DNA from: Bordetella genomosp. 1
Lineage (GTDB): Bacteria; Pseudomonadota; Gammaproteobacteria; Burkholderiales; Burkholderiaceae_B
DNA length: 64,000 nt
Assembly: GCF_002261335.1 (NCBI RefSeq)
Contig: NZ_NEVL01000004.1
Location: 62,001 to 126,000 of the forward strand
Direction: 5' to 3'
A program made the position numbers and the translations under genes. Positions 17,949 to 25,507 of this stretch are shown here, piece after piece. The first letter of the stretch is position 1; the number at the start of each line of letters is the position of its first letter. A model generated the notes under the pieces. It made no database searches. It was not told the DNA's origin and saw nothing but the letters and a program-made list of their open reading frames with translations.

Positions 17949-18874
17949 ACGGCCCGCGTCCCACCCAGGCCCCCCCGGGAGCCGCGCCGCGGCCGATCCA
18001 CCTCGGCGTCATCGACTTGTCCTTCCACCGAGCCACCGCCGCCGTGGTCTGCGCGGTCCTGCGCCGGCTCGGCCACGAGGTGAGCCGCAGTTTCGCGCCG
18101 CACGAGGAGGCGTTTGCGCAACTGCGCAGCGGTGCCGTCGACATGGTGGCATCCGCCTGGCTGCCGTCCAGCCACGGCGTCTACCGGCAGCGCGTCGAAG
18201 AAGTGGTGCGCACCCGCGCGTTCGGCCTGCACTACGAACCCTACGCCCTCTGGGGCGTGCCCGATTACGTGCCCGCCGAGGTCGTTGCAGCGGTGGCGGA
18301 CCTGCTCAAGCCGGAGGTGCGCAGCCGCATGATCCCGTTGATCCAGGGCATCGGCCCGGGCGCCGGCATCACCCGCTTCTCGATCCGGATGATGCAGGCG
18401 TATGGCCTGAGCGACGCCGGCTACCGTTTCCAGACCGGCACCCAGGAGGAATGCTTCACCGCCTTCGAGCGTGCCAGCGCGGCCGGGCAATGGATCGTGG
18501 TGCCTTTATGGCACCCACAGTTCCTGCACGCCCGCCACAGCATCCGCGAGCTGCGCGATCCGCTCGGCCTGCTCGGCGGCACCGACCGTGCGGTGCTGCT
18601 GGCCCGCGAAGACCGCGTGGCGGCCCTGCCCGCCGCGCACCTGGCCGTGCTCGACCGCATCCGGCTGTCGAATCCCATCGTGGCCCAGCTCGACCATGCG
18701 ATCAGCCGCGAGGCGAAGACGGCCGACCAGGCCGCCGCAGCCTGGCTCGCAGCCCATCCCGAGCTCCTCGCCGCGTGGCTATCTGCAGACGCGCCTGACG
18801 GGGCGGCCACGCCTGCCGCCCTCCGTCCGCCCGCGCCCGCCCACCGGCTGCAAGACCAAGGAGGTCTGCGATGA
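17945..18874 (+). CDS. OpuAC-like substrate-binding protein lacking a signal peptide (309 aa)
   Basis: The fold matches glycine-betaine/choline-type substrate-binding proteins: IHLGVIDLSFHRATAAVVCAVLRRLGHEV, then HEEAFAQLRSGAVDMVASAWLPSSHGVY, and ALWGVPDYVPAEVV. The first 17 residues are Pro/Gly/Arg-rich without a hydrophobic core, so I see no export signal, and no ABC permease or ATPase lies beside it. It is translationally coupled on both sides (ATGA overlaps). It may act as a cytosolic binding or sensing protein, or the real start may differ. What it binds is unknown. Confidence 0.82.
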   Translation: MNGPRPTQAPPGAAPRPIHLGVIDLSFHRATAAVVCAVLRRLGHEVSRSFAPHEEAFAQLRSGAVDMVASAWLPSSHGVYRQRVEEVVRTRAFGLHYEPYALWGVPDYVPAEVVAAVADLLKPEVRSRMIPLIQGIGPGAGITRFSIRMMQAYGLSDAGYRFQTGTQEECFTAFERASAAGQWIVVPLWHPQFLHARHSIRELRDPLGLLGGTDRAVLLAREDRVAALPAAHLAVLDRIRLSNPIVAQLDHAISREAKTADQAAAAWLAAHPELLAAWLSADAPDGAATPAALRPPAPAHRLQDQGGLR

Positions 18875-19359
18875 ACACCCCCGTCTCCCCTGAAACCCGG
18901 CTCGCGGCGCTATCGCTGCAATTGCCCCCGCTCGCGCCGCCCCTGGGGCACTACCTGCCCTGGACCATCGTCGGCGACACCTTCATGACCTCCGGGCAAT
19001 TCCCATGGCTGGGCGGCGACCTGCAGTACCGGGGCCGGCTCGGCCGCGAGCTCGACCACGCGCAGGGCTACGCGGCGTGCCGCCTGGCCGCACTCAATGC
19101 GATCGCGCAGTTGAAAGACGCGGTGGGCGACCTGTGGCGGGTGCGGCAGATCTACCGCCTGGAGGGCGTGCTGAATGTCGTGGACGGCTACACCCGCCAT
19201 CCCGAAGCGCTGGACGGCGCTTCCGACCTGATCGCCGCCGTGTTCGCGGAACGCGGCCGCCACACCCGCATGATCTGGACCAATCCGGTCATGCCGCTGG
19301 ACAGTGTTTGCCTGGTGTACCTGTTTGCCCAGATCGATCCCGCCCCGGAGGCCCAATGA
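18871..19359 (+). CDS. RidA-family (YjgF-like) protein (162 aa)
   Basis: RidA/chorismate-mutase-like trimer-forming fold: VGDTFMTSGQFPWLGG, then AARL-type helix HAQGYAACRLAALNAIAQLKDAVGDL, YRLEGVLNVVDGYTRHPEALDGASDLIAAVF and the C-terminal GRHTRMIWTNPVMPLDS, which keeps the Arg used for carboxylate binding but changes the usual Ala-Val-Gly context. These enzymes hydrolyse reactive imines or enamines, or act on related intermediates. The gene is ATGA-coupled to both neighbours, which suggests the pathway generates an imine or 2-amino acrylate type intermediate. Confidence 0.85.
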   Translation: MNTPVSPETRLAALSLQLPPLAPPLGHYLPWTIVGDTFMTSGQFPWLGGDLQYRGRLGRELDHAQGYAACRLAALNAIAQLKDAVGDLWRVRQIYRLEGVLNVVDGYTRHPEALDGASDLIAAVFAERGRHTRMIWTNPVMPLDSVCLVYLFAQIDPAPEAQ

Positions 19360-20606
19360 CCAGCTCCCACCGTCTCTTCATCGCCAGCTGCCTGTCCATC
19401 ATGACCACCTCGATGATGTTCTCGATCCGGGCCGACGTGCTGCAACCCGTCGCCGACGCGTACCATCTGTCGAACGCCATGATCGGCATGACCATGTCCT
19501 CCGCATTCTGGGGCTTCACGCTCGGCATCATCGCAAGCGGCCTGATCGTGGATCTCGTCGGCATGAAACGGCTGCACGTGTTTTCGGCGGCCGCATATCT
19601 GGCGGGGATCGCGCTGATCCTGTGGGCGCCGGCGCCGGCCGTCGGCGCCGCCTCACCCGTCCATGTCTTCGACGCTCCCGGCCCCACCCTGCTGTATTTC
19701 GGGTTTCTGGTGACCGGCATCGCGCAGGGGGCCGTCGAAGGCGTGACCAACCCGCTCGTCGCCACGCTATTTCGCCACGACAAGCGGCGCATGCTCCACA
19801 AGCTGCACGCGTGGTGGCCCTGCGGTCTGATCGTGGGTGGGCTCACGGCCTGGACGCTCGCCCGGCTCGGGCTCGGCTGGCAGGTCCGCCTGGCGAGCGT
19901 CGCTTTGCCCGTCCTGGCTTATCTCTACCTGATCCTGCCCCTGCGGTATCCGGCCTCCGAGCGCGTCCATGCGCAGATCAGCGGCATGCAGATGCTGCGC
20001 GAGGCGCGCCGTCCGGCCTTCATCCTGCTGTTCGCGGTGATGTGGCTGACCGCCGCGACCGAGCTCGCGCCCGACCAGTGGTTCGCGAAGATCATGGCCG
20101 ACATATTGCCCGCGCTGAGCCATGGGTCGATCCTGTTCCTGGTCTACACCGCGGGCCTGATGTTCGTGCTGCGCCAGTACGCGGCCGGCTGGCTGTTGCA
20201 CCGGCTCTCGCCGTTCTCGGTGCTGACCTGCAGCGCGGCGCTGGCGCTGGCGGGCCTGATGACGCTCGCGCTGCTCGATCCGAACAGCCTGCAGGCCGGC
20301 GCCATCGCGCTGCTGGGCGCAACCCTGTTCGGCGTCGGCAAAACCTTCTTCTGGCCGACGATGCTGGCGCTCACGAGCGAACAGTTCCCCCGCGGCGGCG
20401 CGTTGCTGCTCAATCTCGTCGGCGGCGCCGGCATGCTGTCGGTGATGGTCGCGATGCCGGTGCTGGGGCGCATCATGGACCGCTCGGACACGCAGCAGGC
20501 ACTCCTGCAGTTCAGCGTGCTGCCGGCGCTCCTGATCCTGATCTTCGGCGCGGTGTGGGCTTGGCAGCGCCGCGGCGGTGGCTACGCGCCGCAGACGCTG
20601 CAATGA
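19356..20606 (+). CDS. MFS transporter (416 aa)
   Basis: Twelve-helix major facilitator. Starts MTSSHRLFIASCLSIMTTSM; helix 2-3 loop GLIVDLVGMKRLHVF resembles the MFS motif A (G-x-x-x-D-x-x-G-R/K-K). Further helices run through to GAVWAWQRR. Last gene of the VOC/OpuAC-like/RidA operon, ATGA-coupled to the RidA gene, so it is probably the importer or exporter for the compound handled by the operon. Ends in a perfect 19-bp hairpin. Confidence 0.88.
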   Translation: MTSSHRLFIASCLSIMTTSMMFSIRADVLQPVADAYHLSNAMIGMTMSSAFWGFTLGIIASGLIVDLVGMKRLHVFSAAAYLAGIALILWAPAPAVGAASPVHVFDAPGPTLLYFGFLVTGIAQGAVEGVTNPLVATLFRHDKRRMLHKLHAWWPCGLIVGGLTAWTLARLGLGWQVRLASVALPVLAYLYLILPLRYPASERVHAQISGMQMLREARRPAFILLFAVMWLTAATELAPDQWFAKIMADILPALSHGSILFLVYTAGLMFVLRQYAAGWLLHRLSPFSVLTCSAALALAGLMTLALLDPNSLQAGAIALLGATLFGVGKTFFWPTMLALTSEQFPRGGALLLNLVGGAGMLSVMVAMPVLGRIMDRSDTQQALLQFSVLPALLILIFGAVWAWQRRGGGYAPQTLQ

Positions 20607-20642
20607 GCCGCACGGGGCGGGCGGCCCGCCCCGTGCGGCTCA
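20604..20642. terminator. Perfect 19-bp inverted repeat holding both convergent stop codons
   Basis: TGAGCCGCACGGGGCGGGC pairs perfectly with GCCCGCCCCGTGCGGCTCA around one base. The stem contains the TGA of the MFS gene and the TGA of the ABC gene on the other strand. No long T run follows on either side, so it could act as a bidirectional terminator or as an mRNA 3-prime end stabiliser. Confidence 0.8.
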
Positions 20643-22517
20643 ACGATTCCAGGGCGCGGGCCCGCTCACCGGTTCCGCCAGGTCTTCGGCGTCGAGCTCG
20701 TCCTCGCCGTCGGCCAGCGCCAGGCCGCGCGTGAGCTCGAGCGCCTGGCGCTCGAACAGGCGGCGATACAGGCCCTGGTCGCGCCGCACCAGCTCGGCGT
20801 GGGTGCCCTCCTCGATCACGCGGCCGTGCGCCATGACCAGCAGGCGGTCGAGCGCCCGCACGGTCGAGAGCCGGTGCGCGATCACCAGCGTGGTGCGGCC
20901 TTCCATCAGGCGCTCCATGGCCTGCTGGATCAGCATCTCGCTTTCGCTGTCCAGGCTCGAGGTGGCCTCGTCCAGGATCAGGATCGGCGCGTCGGCCAGG
21001 AAGGCGCGGGCGATCGCCACGCGCTGGCGCTCGCCGCCGGACAGCTTGACGCCGCGCTCGCCCACCAGCGTGTCGTAGCCCTGCGGCAGGCGCGCGATGA
21101 ACTCATGCGCGCTGGCCAGGCGCGCCGCGCCCTCGATCTCGGCGCGCGAGGCGCCGGGCCGGGCATAGGCGATGTTCTCGGCCAGGGTGCGGTGAAACAG
21201 CACCGGCTCCTGCTGCACGATCGCGATCTGGCTGCGCAAGGAGCCCTGCCGCACGGTGGCGATGTCCTGGCCGTCGATCAGGATGCGGCCGCCGTCGATG
21301 TCGTAGAGGCGCTGGATCAGCTTGACGAAGGTGGTCTTGCCGGAGCCCGAATGGCCCACCAGCCCGACCCGCTCGCCGGGCGCGATGCGCATCGAGAAAT
21401 TCTCGTAGAGGGGCGAGCTGCGCGGACCATAGCGGAACGTGACGTTCTCGAACCGGATCTCGCCGGCGCCGATGCGGATCGCCGTCGCGCCGGGCGCGTC
21501 TTCGACGCCCAGCGGCTGGCGCTCCAGGGCCACCAGTTCTTCCATGTCGTTGACCGAACGCTGCAGGTTGCGGATGTGCATGCCCACGTCGCGCAGATAG
21601 CCCTCGAGCACGAAGAACATGGTGAGCGCGAAGGTGATGTCGCCCACGCTGGCCTGCTTCGAGGCCCAGAGATAGAGCGCGGCGCCCAGCATGCCGACCT
21701 GCATCAGCACCAGCATCAGCCCCTGCACGCCGCCGTTGAGCGTGCCGCGCACCCAGGTGCGTTGGGTGCGCGCGCGCCACTTGCCGACCACCCAGCCCAG
21801 GCGGCGCTGCTCGCGGTCTTCGGCACCGAAGGCCTTGACCACCGCGTTGCAGCTGATGGCGTCGGCCAGCGCGCCGCCCATGCGGGTATCCCAGGCGTTG
21901 GCCAGGCGCGCCGCCGGCGCCACGTAGGCGAGCGACAGAAACACGGTGACGCTCACGTACACCACCGAGCCCAGTCCCACCACGACGCCCATGATGGGCC
22001 AGTGCGCGCCCAGCATCAGCGTGGCGCCCACCAGCATCGCCACCGAGGGCAGCAAGGCGATCAGCAAGGTGTCGTTGAGCAGGTCGAGCGACCACATGCC
22101 GCGCGTGATCTTGCGCACCGTGGAGCCGGCGAAGCTGTTGGCGTGCCAGTCGCTGGAAAAGCGCTGCACCCGGTAGAACGCGTGCGAGGCGATGTCGCTC
22201 ATCATCTTCAGCGTGAGCCGGATGATGTTCATGTAGACGCCCTGGCGCAGCAGCGTGCCGGTGAGCCCGAGCGCGGCCAGCGTCATGAACGCCGTCAGCG
22301 CCGCCTGCCAGGCGAGCTCGTCGGCCGCCACGCCCGAGGCGACCGCGTCGACCAGGCGTCCGGCGAACAGCGGCGTCGCCACGTCGGCGGCGGCGGCGGC
22401 CAGCGCCAGCAGCGCGATCGCGACAATGCGCAACGGCTGGCGCGCCCAGTGTTTGAAGGTGAAGCCCAGGACCTCCTTGAAGGCCTGGCCGCGGAACATC
22501 GATTGTTTACTGGCCAT
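20640..22517 (-). CDS. ABC exporter, fused membrane and ATPase domains (625 aa)
   Basis: MsbA-like half-transporter. Six membrane helices fall at about residues 25-320 (start IVAIALLALAAAAADVATPLFAG). The ATPase domain has Walker A GHSGSGKTTFVK, signature LSGGERQR and Walker B ILILDEATSSLD, with EQRRLGWVVGKWRARTQRTW in the coupling region. C-terminal ALADGEDELDAEDLAE is an unusual acidic tail. Start at 22517 (MASKQSMF) is chosen because upstream residues are Gly/Pro/Arg-rich with no likely function. Cargo unknown. Confidence 0.9.
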   Translation of the reverse strand: MASKQSMFRGQAFKEVLGFTFKHWARQPLRIVAIALLALAAAAADVATPLFAGRLVDAVASGVAADELAWQAALTAFMTLAALGLTGTLLRQGVYMNIIRLTLKMMSDIASHAFYRVQRFSSDWHANSFAGSTVRKITRGMWSLDLLNDTLLIALLPSVAMLVGATLMLGAHWPIMGVVVGLGSVVYVSVTVFLSLAYVAPAARLANAWDTRMGGALADAISCNAVVKAFGAEDREQRRLGWVVGKWRARTQRTWVRGTLNGGVQGLMLVLMQVGMLGAALYLWASKQASVGDITFALTMFFVLEGYLRDVGMHIRNLQRSVNDMEELVALERQPLGVEDAPGATAIRIGAGEIRFENVTFRYGPRSSPLYENFSMRIAPGERVGLVGHSGSGKTTFVKLIQRLYDIDGGRILIDGQDIATVRQGSLRSQIAIVQQEPVLFHRTLAENIAYARPGASRAEIEGAARLASAHEFIARLPQGYDTLVGERGVKLSGGERQRVAIARAFLADAPILILDEATSSLDSESEMLIQQAMERLMEGRTTLVIAHRLSTVRALDRLLVMAHGRVIEEGTHAELVRRDQGLYRRLFERQALELTRGLALADGEDELDAEDLAEPVSGPAPWNR

Positions 22518-22689
22518 ATGACTGCTGGCCGCGCCACGCGCGGCACTCTCCATTGCGCAGGGATCCTGCCCTGCGGATTGCGGGGCCCCGGGGCCCCGGC
22601 CCGATGCACGGCGCGGACGCGGAAGGCGGCCTTGCCCGTACACTCGGGTTTTCGTTTTCAACTATGCGCCGCGCAGGCGCGGGATCACC

Positions 22690-22965
22690 ATGGATAACCA
22701 GGAAGTACTCATCGCCCTTGCACAGGCCATCCAGAGCATCGCGGCCAAGCAGGCCGTGGCCGAAGCCGTGCTGCAAAGCCTGATCGCCACCCAGCCCGCC
22801 GAACAGCGCGAACAGTTCGTGGCGACCTTTCTGCAGTCCACCGAAGGCCTGATGGTGAGCGGTGATGGGCAGCCCCTGACCGGCGCCACGCTGGCGCAGG
22901 TGACGCTGGCGGTCAATGCCTACCTGGAAACGGCGGGCAGCAAGCCGCTGGCGCCGCGCAACTGA
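22690..22965 (+). CDS. Small helical hypothetical protein (91 aa)
   Basis: 91 residues, soluble and mostly helical: DNQEVLIALAQAIQSIAAKQAVAEAVLQSLIA, then EQREQFVATFLQSTEGL and ATLAQVTLAVNAYLETAG. No metal or nucleotide motif. It is divergent from the ABC exporter 172 bp away and ends just before a minus-strand small frame. Codon use matches the neighbours, so the gene is probably real; function unknown. Confidence 0.65.
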   Translation: MDNQEVLIALAQAIQSIAAKQAVAEAVLQSLIATQPAEQREQFVATFLQSTEGLMVSGDGQPLTGATLAQVTLAVNAYLETAGSKPLAPRN

Positions 22966-22980
22966 TCCCTGCCTCGGGAT

Positions 22981-23112
22981 TTACGTTTTACGGCCCCGAC
23001 GCACTGGGGCCGGCGACGGTCGCGGCGCGACCGTCGCATGAGGCAGCAGGAGTCCGCGCACCAGATGCACCGGCGACAGCGTCGCGGCACGATTGTTGGT
23101 TGTGATGGGCAT
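22981..23112 (-). CDS. Candidate 43-aa microprotein with strong ribosome site
   Basis: A start at 23112 is preceded by AAAGGAGGT, a near-perfect ribosome site with ideal spacing. The product begins MPITTNNRAATLSPVHLVRG and ends in a basic Pro/Arg tail (VRRGRKT). The second half of the gene contains a 10-bp perfect stem (23013-23022 with 23028-23037, GCGACGGTCG/CGACCGTCGC). It may be a real small basic protein or a leader peptide. Nothing lies on this strand immediately downstream that it could obviously control. Confidence 0.4.
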   Translation of the reverse strand: MPITTNNRAATLSPVHLVRGLLLPHATVAPRPSPAPVRRGRKT

Positions 23113-23202
23113 CGCGGACCTCCTTTGCGGCAAATGGCGGCAAGCCTGCATTCTAGCGGCAAGCGCGCCCGCTTGCCGAGCCCCGCGTGCCGCGTGCGGG
23201 GT

Positions 23203-23760
23203 TCACTTGCCCAGGTCGACCTGATCCTGCAAGGCCTGCGCCGCCTTGAGCTGCGCCTCCAGCGCCGGCATGCGCTCCTGCGCATAGGCCCGCACCTCGG
23301 CATCCTTGCCCTGCAGCGCGGTGCGTGCGAACAGCGTCAATGCATCCTGGTGCGCCACCACGCCAAAGCGCAGGGCGTAGGCCCGGTCGAACTCCACGCC
23401 CTCCTGTTCGGCCAGCGCAGCCAGCTTGCCGTTGCCGCTGAACGAGGGCGCGTCGGGCACCGTCACGCCCTTGCGCTTGCCCAGTGCGTCCAGGCCGTCG
23501 AGCGCCTGCGTGAGCGTCTGACGCGTCTGCTCGGCATAGGCCTTGACGGCCGCACTCTGCGCCCGCTCGCTGGCGAGCTGGCTGCCGGCCAGTTCGGCCC
23601 GCGCACCCTGGGCGGCGCGTTCGATGAAGTCCCGGTCGGCGGCGTCCAGCGCGTCGGCGGCCGCCGCCGGCGCCACCATCGTGGTCGATAAGGCCCCTAC
23701 CGCTCCGGCCAGCACGCCCGCCAGCGTCAGCGCGCGCCAATGTCGTCCAAACCTGTTCAT
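23203..23760 (-). CDS. DUF4142-family exported protein (185 aa)
   Basis: Exported protein with signal peptide at about residues 1-35 (LTLAGVLAGAVGALSTTMVAPAAAAD). The mature part is a DUF4142 ferritin-like helical domain: DRDFIERAAQGARAELAGSQLASERAQSAAVKAYAEQ, then ALRFGVVAHQDALTLFARTALQGKDAEVRAYAQERMPALEAQL, keeping the H-Q-D pair of the family. Start at 23760 gives a proper signal; the longer frame adds polar residues. A GGAGG site sits 8 bases before it. Function of the family is unknown. Confidence 0.88.
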   Translation of the reverse strand: MNRFGRHWRALTLAGVLAGAVGALSTTMVAPAAAADALDAADRDFIERAAQGARAELAGSQLASERAQSAAVKAYAEQTRQTLTQALDGLDALGKRKGVTVPDAPSFSGNGKLAALAEQEGVEFDRAYALRFGVVAHQDALTLFARTALQGKDAEVRAYAQERMPALEAQLKAAQALQDQVDLGK

Positions 23761-24156
23761 GGTTGCTGCCTCCTTTCTTGCACCAGAGGGATGTCGAAGC
23801 GCGCCGGCAGGCACGCAATGAGGACCAGCTTAGCGCCCTGCGCGGGCCGGGGCGGTGACAGATCGTCGCCGTCGGTGCCCGGCGTGGGGATGTCCAATTT
23901 TGTCCCCAATTTTTGACGGGATCAATCGTGACGTGTCAACCGATTGAAACATAAGGACACCACTTTGCCATACAATGGAGCTTAATGACTTATTCTTCTG
24001 ATTACATCGTCTGGTGGAATAATCTTTTCAGGAATACCGGGTTTATCCCTAGTCAATGCACATGCACAATGCAGTCATTGGGAAACACACAACGAACTGC
24101 GACGGATGTACCGCCGGGTCCGGATCCCAGATCCAAGAGAAACGGAGGAATAAACC
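23761..24156. other. Intergenic region of about 400 bp with lowered GC
   Basis: Distinctly AT-richer than its surroundings, especially 23895-24090. It must hold promoters for the divergent DUF4142 and DUF4148 genes. TACAAT at 23971-23976 is a plausible -10 box for the rightward gene, but no well-spaced -35 box is seen. An open frame from 23985 overlaps the DUF4148 start and lacks a ribosome site; I do not call it. Confidence 0.5.
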
Positions 24157-24489
24157 ATGAAGACCCTTACCAGCGCCCTTTTCCTATCGATGGCTGTCCT
24201 GAGCACCGGTGCTCTGGCCTCGCAAAACATCGAGCCGAACAACGTCCCGTTCCAGGGCGTGTACGGCCAGGTCGACGCCAGCGCCGCCAGCCGTGACCAA
24301 GTGCAGGCCGAGCTGGCCCAGTCGAAGGCCAACGGCACCTACACCTTCGGCGAAAGCGAAGCCTACCCGGCCGTCCAGGCCGACCGCGGCACCGCGGTGA
24401 CCCGCGAGCAAGTGCGCGCCGAACTGGCCCAGGCCAAGGCGAACGGCACCTACACCTTCGGCGAGCTGGACTACCCGCCCGTCAAGTAA
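24157..24489 (+). CDS. DUF4148 exported protein with two repeats (110 aa)
   Basis: Signal peptide at residues 1-21 (LTSALFLSMAVLSTGALA). The mature part contains two copies of a DUF4148 unit: SRDQVQAELAQSKANGTYTF at about residues 45-64 and TREQVRAELAQAKANGTYTF at about 82-101. A ribosome site GGAGGAATAAACC precedes the ATG. The family is widespread in Bordetella and Burkholderia and probably periplasmic; no function is known. A strong terminator follows at 24624-24657. Confidence 0.88.
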   Translation: MKTLTSALFLSMAVLSTGALASQNIEPNNVPFQGVYGQVDASAASRDQVQAELAQSKANGTYTFGESEAYPAVQADRGTAVTREQVRAELAQAKANGTYTFGELDYPPVK

Positions 24490-24623
24490 GCAGGAACCGG
24501 ATCCCGCCGTATCGGGGGTCCGGGCAGGAACCGGGAAGGCAGCACGCGCCCGGGGCAGTGACCCAGGTCCGCTGTATACCTGGGGGCAAGAGCCGGGTCT
24601 CGCAACACACCCGGTGCGGTACG

Positions 24624-24657
24624 AACGCCGGCGCCCTGCGCCGGCGTTTCCTTTTTT
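24624..24657 (+). terminator. Rho-independent terminator after the DUF4148 gene
   Basis: AACGCCGGCGC and GCGCCGGCGTT form a perfect 11-bp stem with a 3-base loop, followed by TCCTTTTTT. It lies 135 bp after the DUF4148 stop and before the HD-domain gene. Confidence 0.88.
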
Positions 24658-24711
24658 GCGCGCGGATGAGGCGTGCCGTAAGCTGGGCGCCCGCCACAGG
24701 AGTTTCGCTCG

Positions 24712-25386
24712 ATGCAAGATACCGCCGCCCTGCTCGCCCACTGGGAGCCCGTGCTGCGCCGCCTCGCCGCGGCCGAGCCCGACGGCGACGCCGCGCATGA
24801 CATCACCCACCTCACACGCGTGTGGGGCAATGCCCGCGCGCTCCTCGACCACCATGCCGAGGCCGACGCGCTCGTGGTGATGGCGGCCGCCTATCTGCAC
24901 GACCTCGTGAACCTGCCGAAGAACCATCCGGATCGCGCCCGCGCATCGACGCTTGCGGCGGACAAGGCCTGTGCGGCGTTGCGCGACGCGGGCTTTCCGG
25001 CGTCGCGGCTCGATGCGGTCGGACACGCCATCGCGGCCCACAGTTTCTCGGCCGGCATCGCGCCGCGCACCCTCGAAGCCAGGATCGTGCAGGATGCCGA
25101 CCGGCTCGATGCGCTCGGCCCGGTGGGCCTGGCGCGCATGCTGCACATCGGCGCGACGCTCGGCCGCGCGATCGCGCATCCCGACGATCCGCTGGCGCGC
25201 GACCGCCCGCTCGACGACGCCCGCTACACGCTGGATCATATCGAGGTCAAGCTGGCACGCCTGCCGGCCACCATGCAGACCGAGGCCGCGCGCACGCTCG
25301 GCCAGGCGCGGCTCGACTGGATGCAGGCATTCCGCCACGGCTTCGCCGCCCAGTGGACCGGCGCCGCCCCCGACCTGCCGACCTGA
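24712..25386 (+). CDS. HD-domain phosphohydrolase (224 aa)
   Basis: Metal-dependent hydrolase of the HD superfamily, YedJ-like. Metal ligands: His-Asp in HDITHLTRVW (about residue 26), His-Asp in AAYLHDLVNLPKNHP (about 63) and a later Asp in RIVQDADRLDALGPVGLARM (about 131). The last motif is characteristic of the YedJ/uncharacterised HD group. Likely substrates are nucleotides or phosphate esters. Start at 24712 follows a GGAG site. No regulatory or kinase domain is attached. Confidence 0.88.
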   Translation: MQDTAALLAHWEPVLRRLAAAEPDGDAAHDITHLTRVWGNARALLDHHAEADALVVMAAAYLHDLVNLPKNHPDRARASTLAADKACAALRDAGFPASRLDAVGHAIAAHSFSAGIAPRTLEARIVQDADRLDALGPVGLARMLHIGATLGRAIAHPDDPLARDRPLDDARYTLDHIEVKLARLPATMQTEAARTLGQARLDWMQAFRHGFAAQWTGAAPDLPT

Positions 25387-25507
25387 ATCCTGCGCCCGAG
25401 CGGCTCGACCGGCCGTCGCGCCTGCTCGGCCGGCCCCTGCCGCGCGGCGATTTGGCCGCGGCCCCGACCGGGCGCACAATGACGGTTTGCCCGCCGTGCC
25501 CCGCGCC

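Noticed and set aside
23985-24296. 103-codon plus-strand frame in the AT-rich leader
   Set aside because: No ribosome site, overlaps the DUF4148 start in another frame, and the product changes character where the real gene begins.
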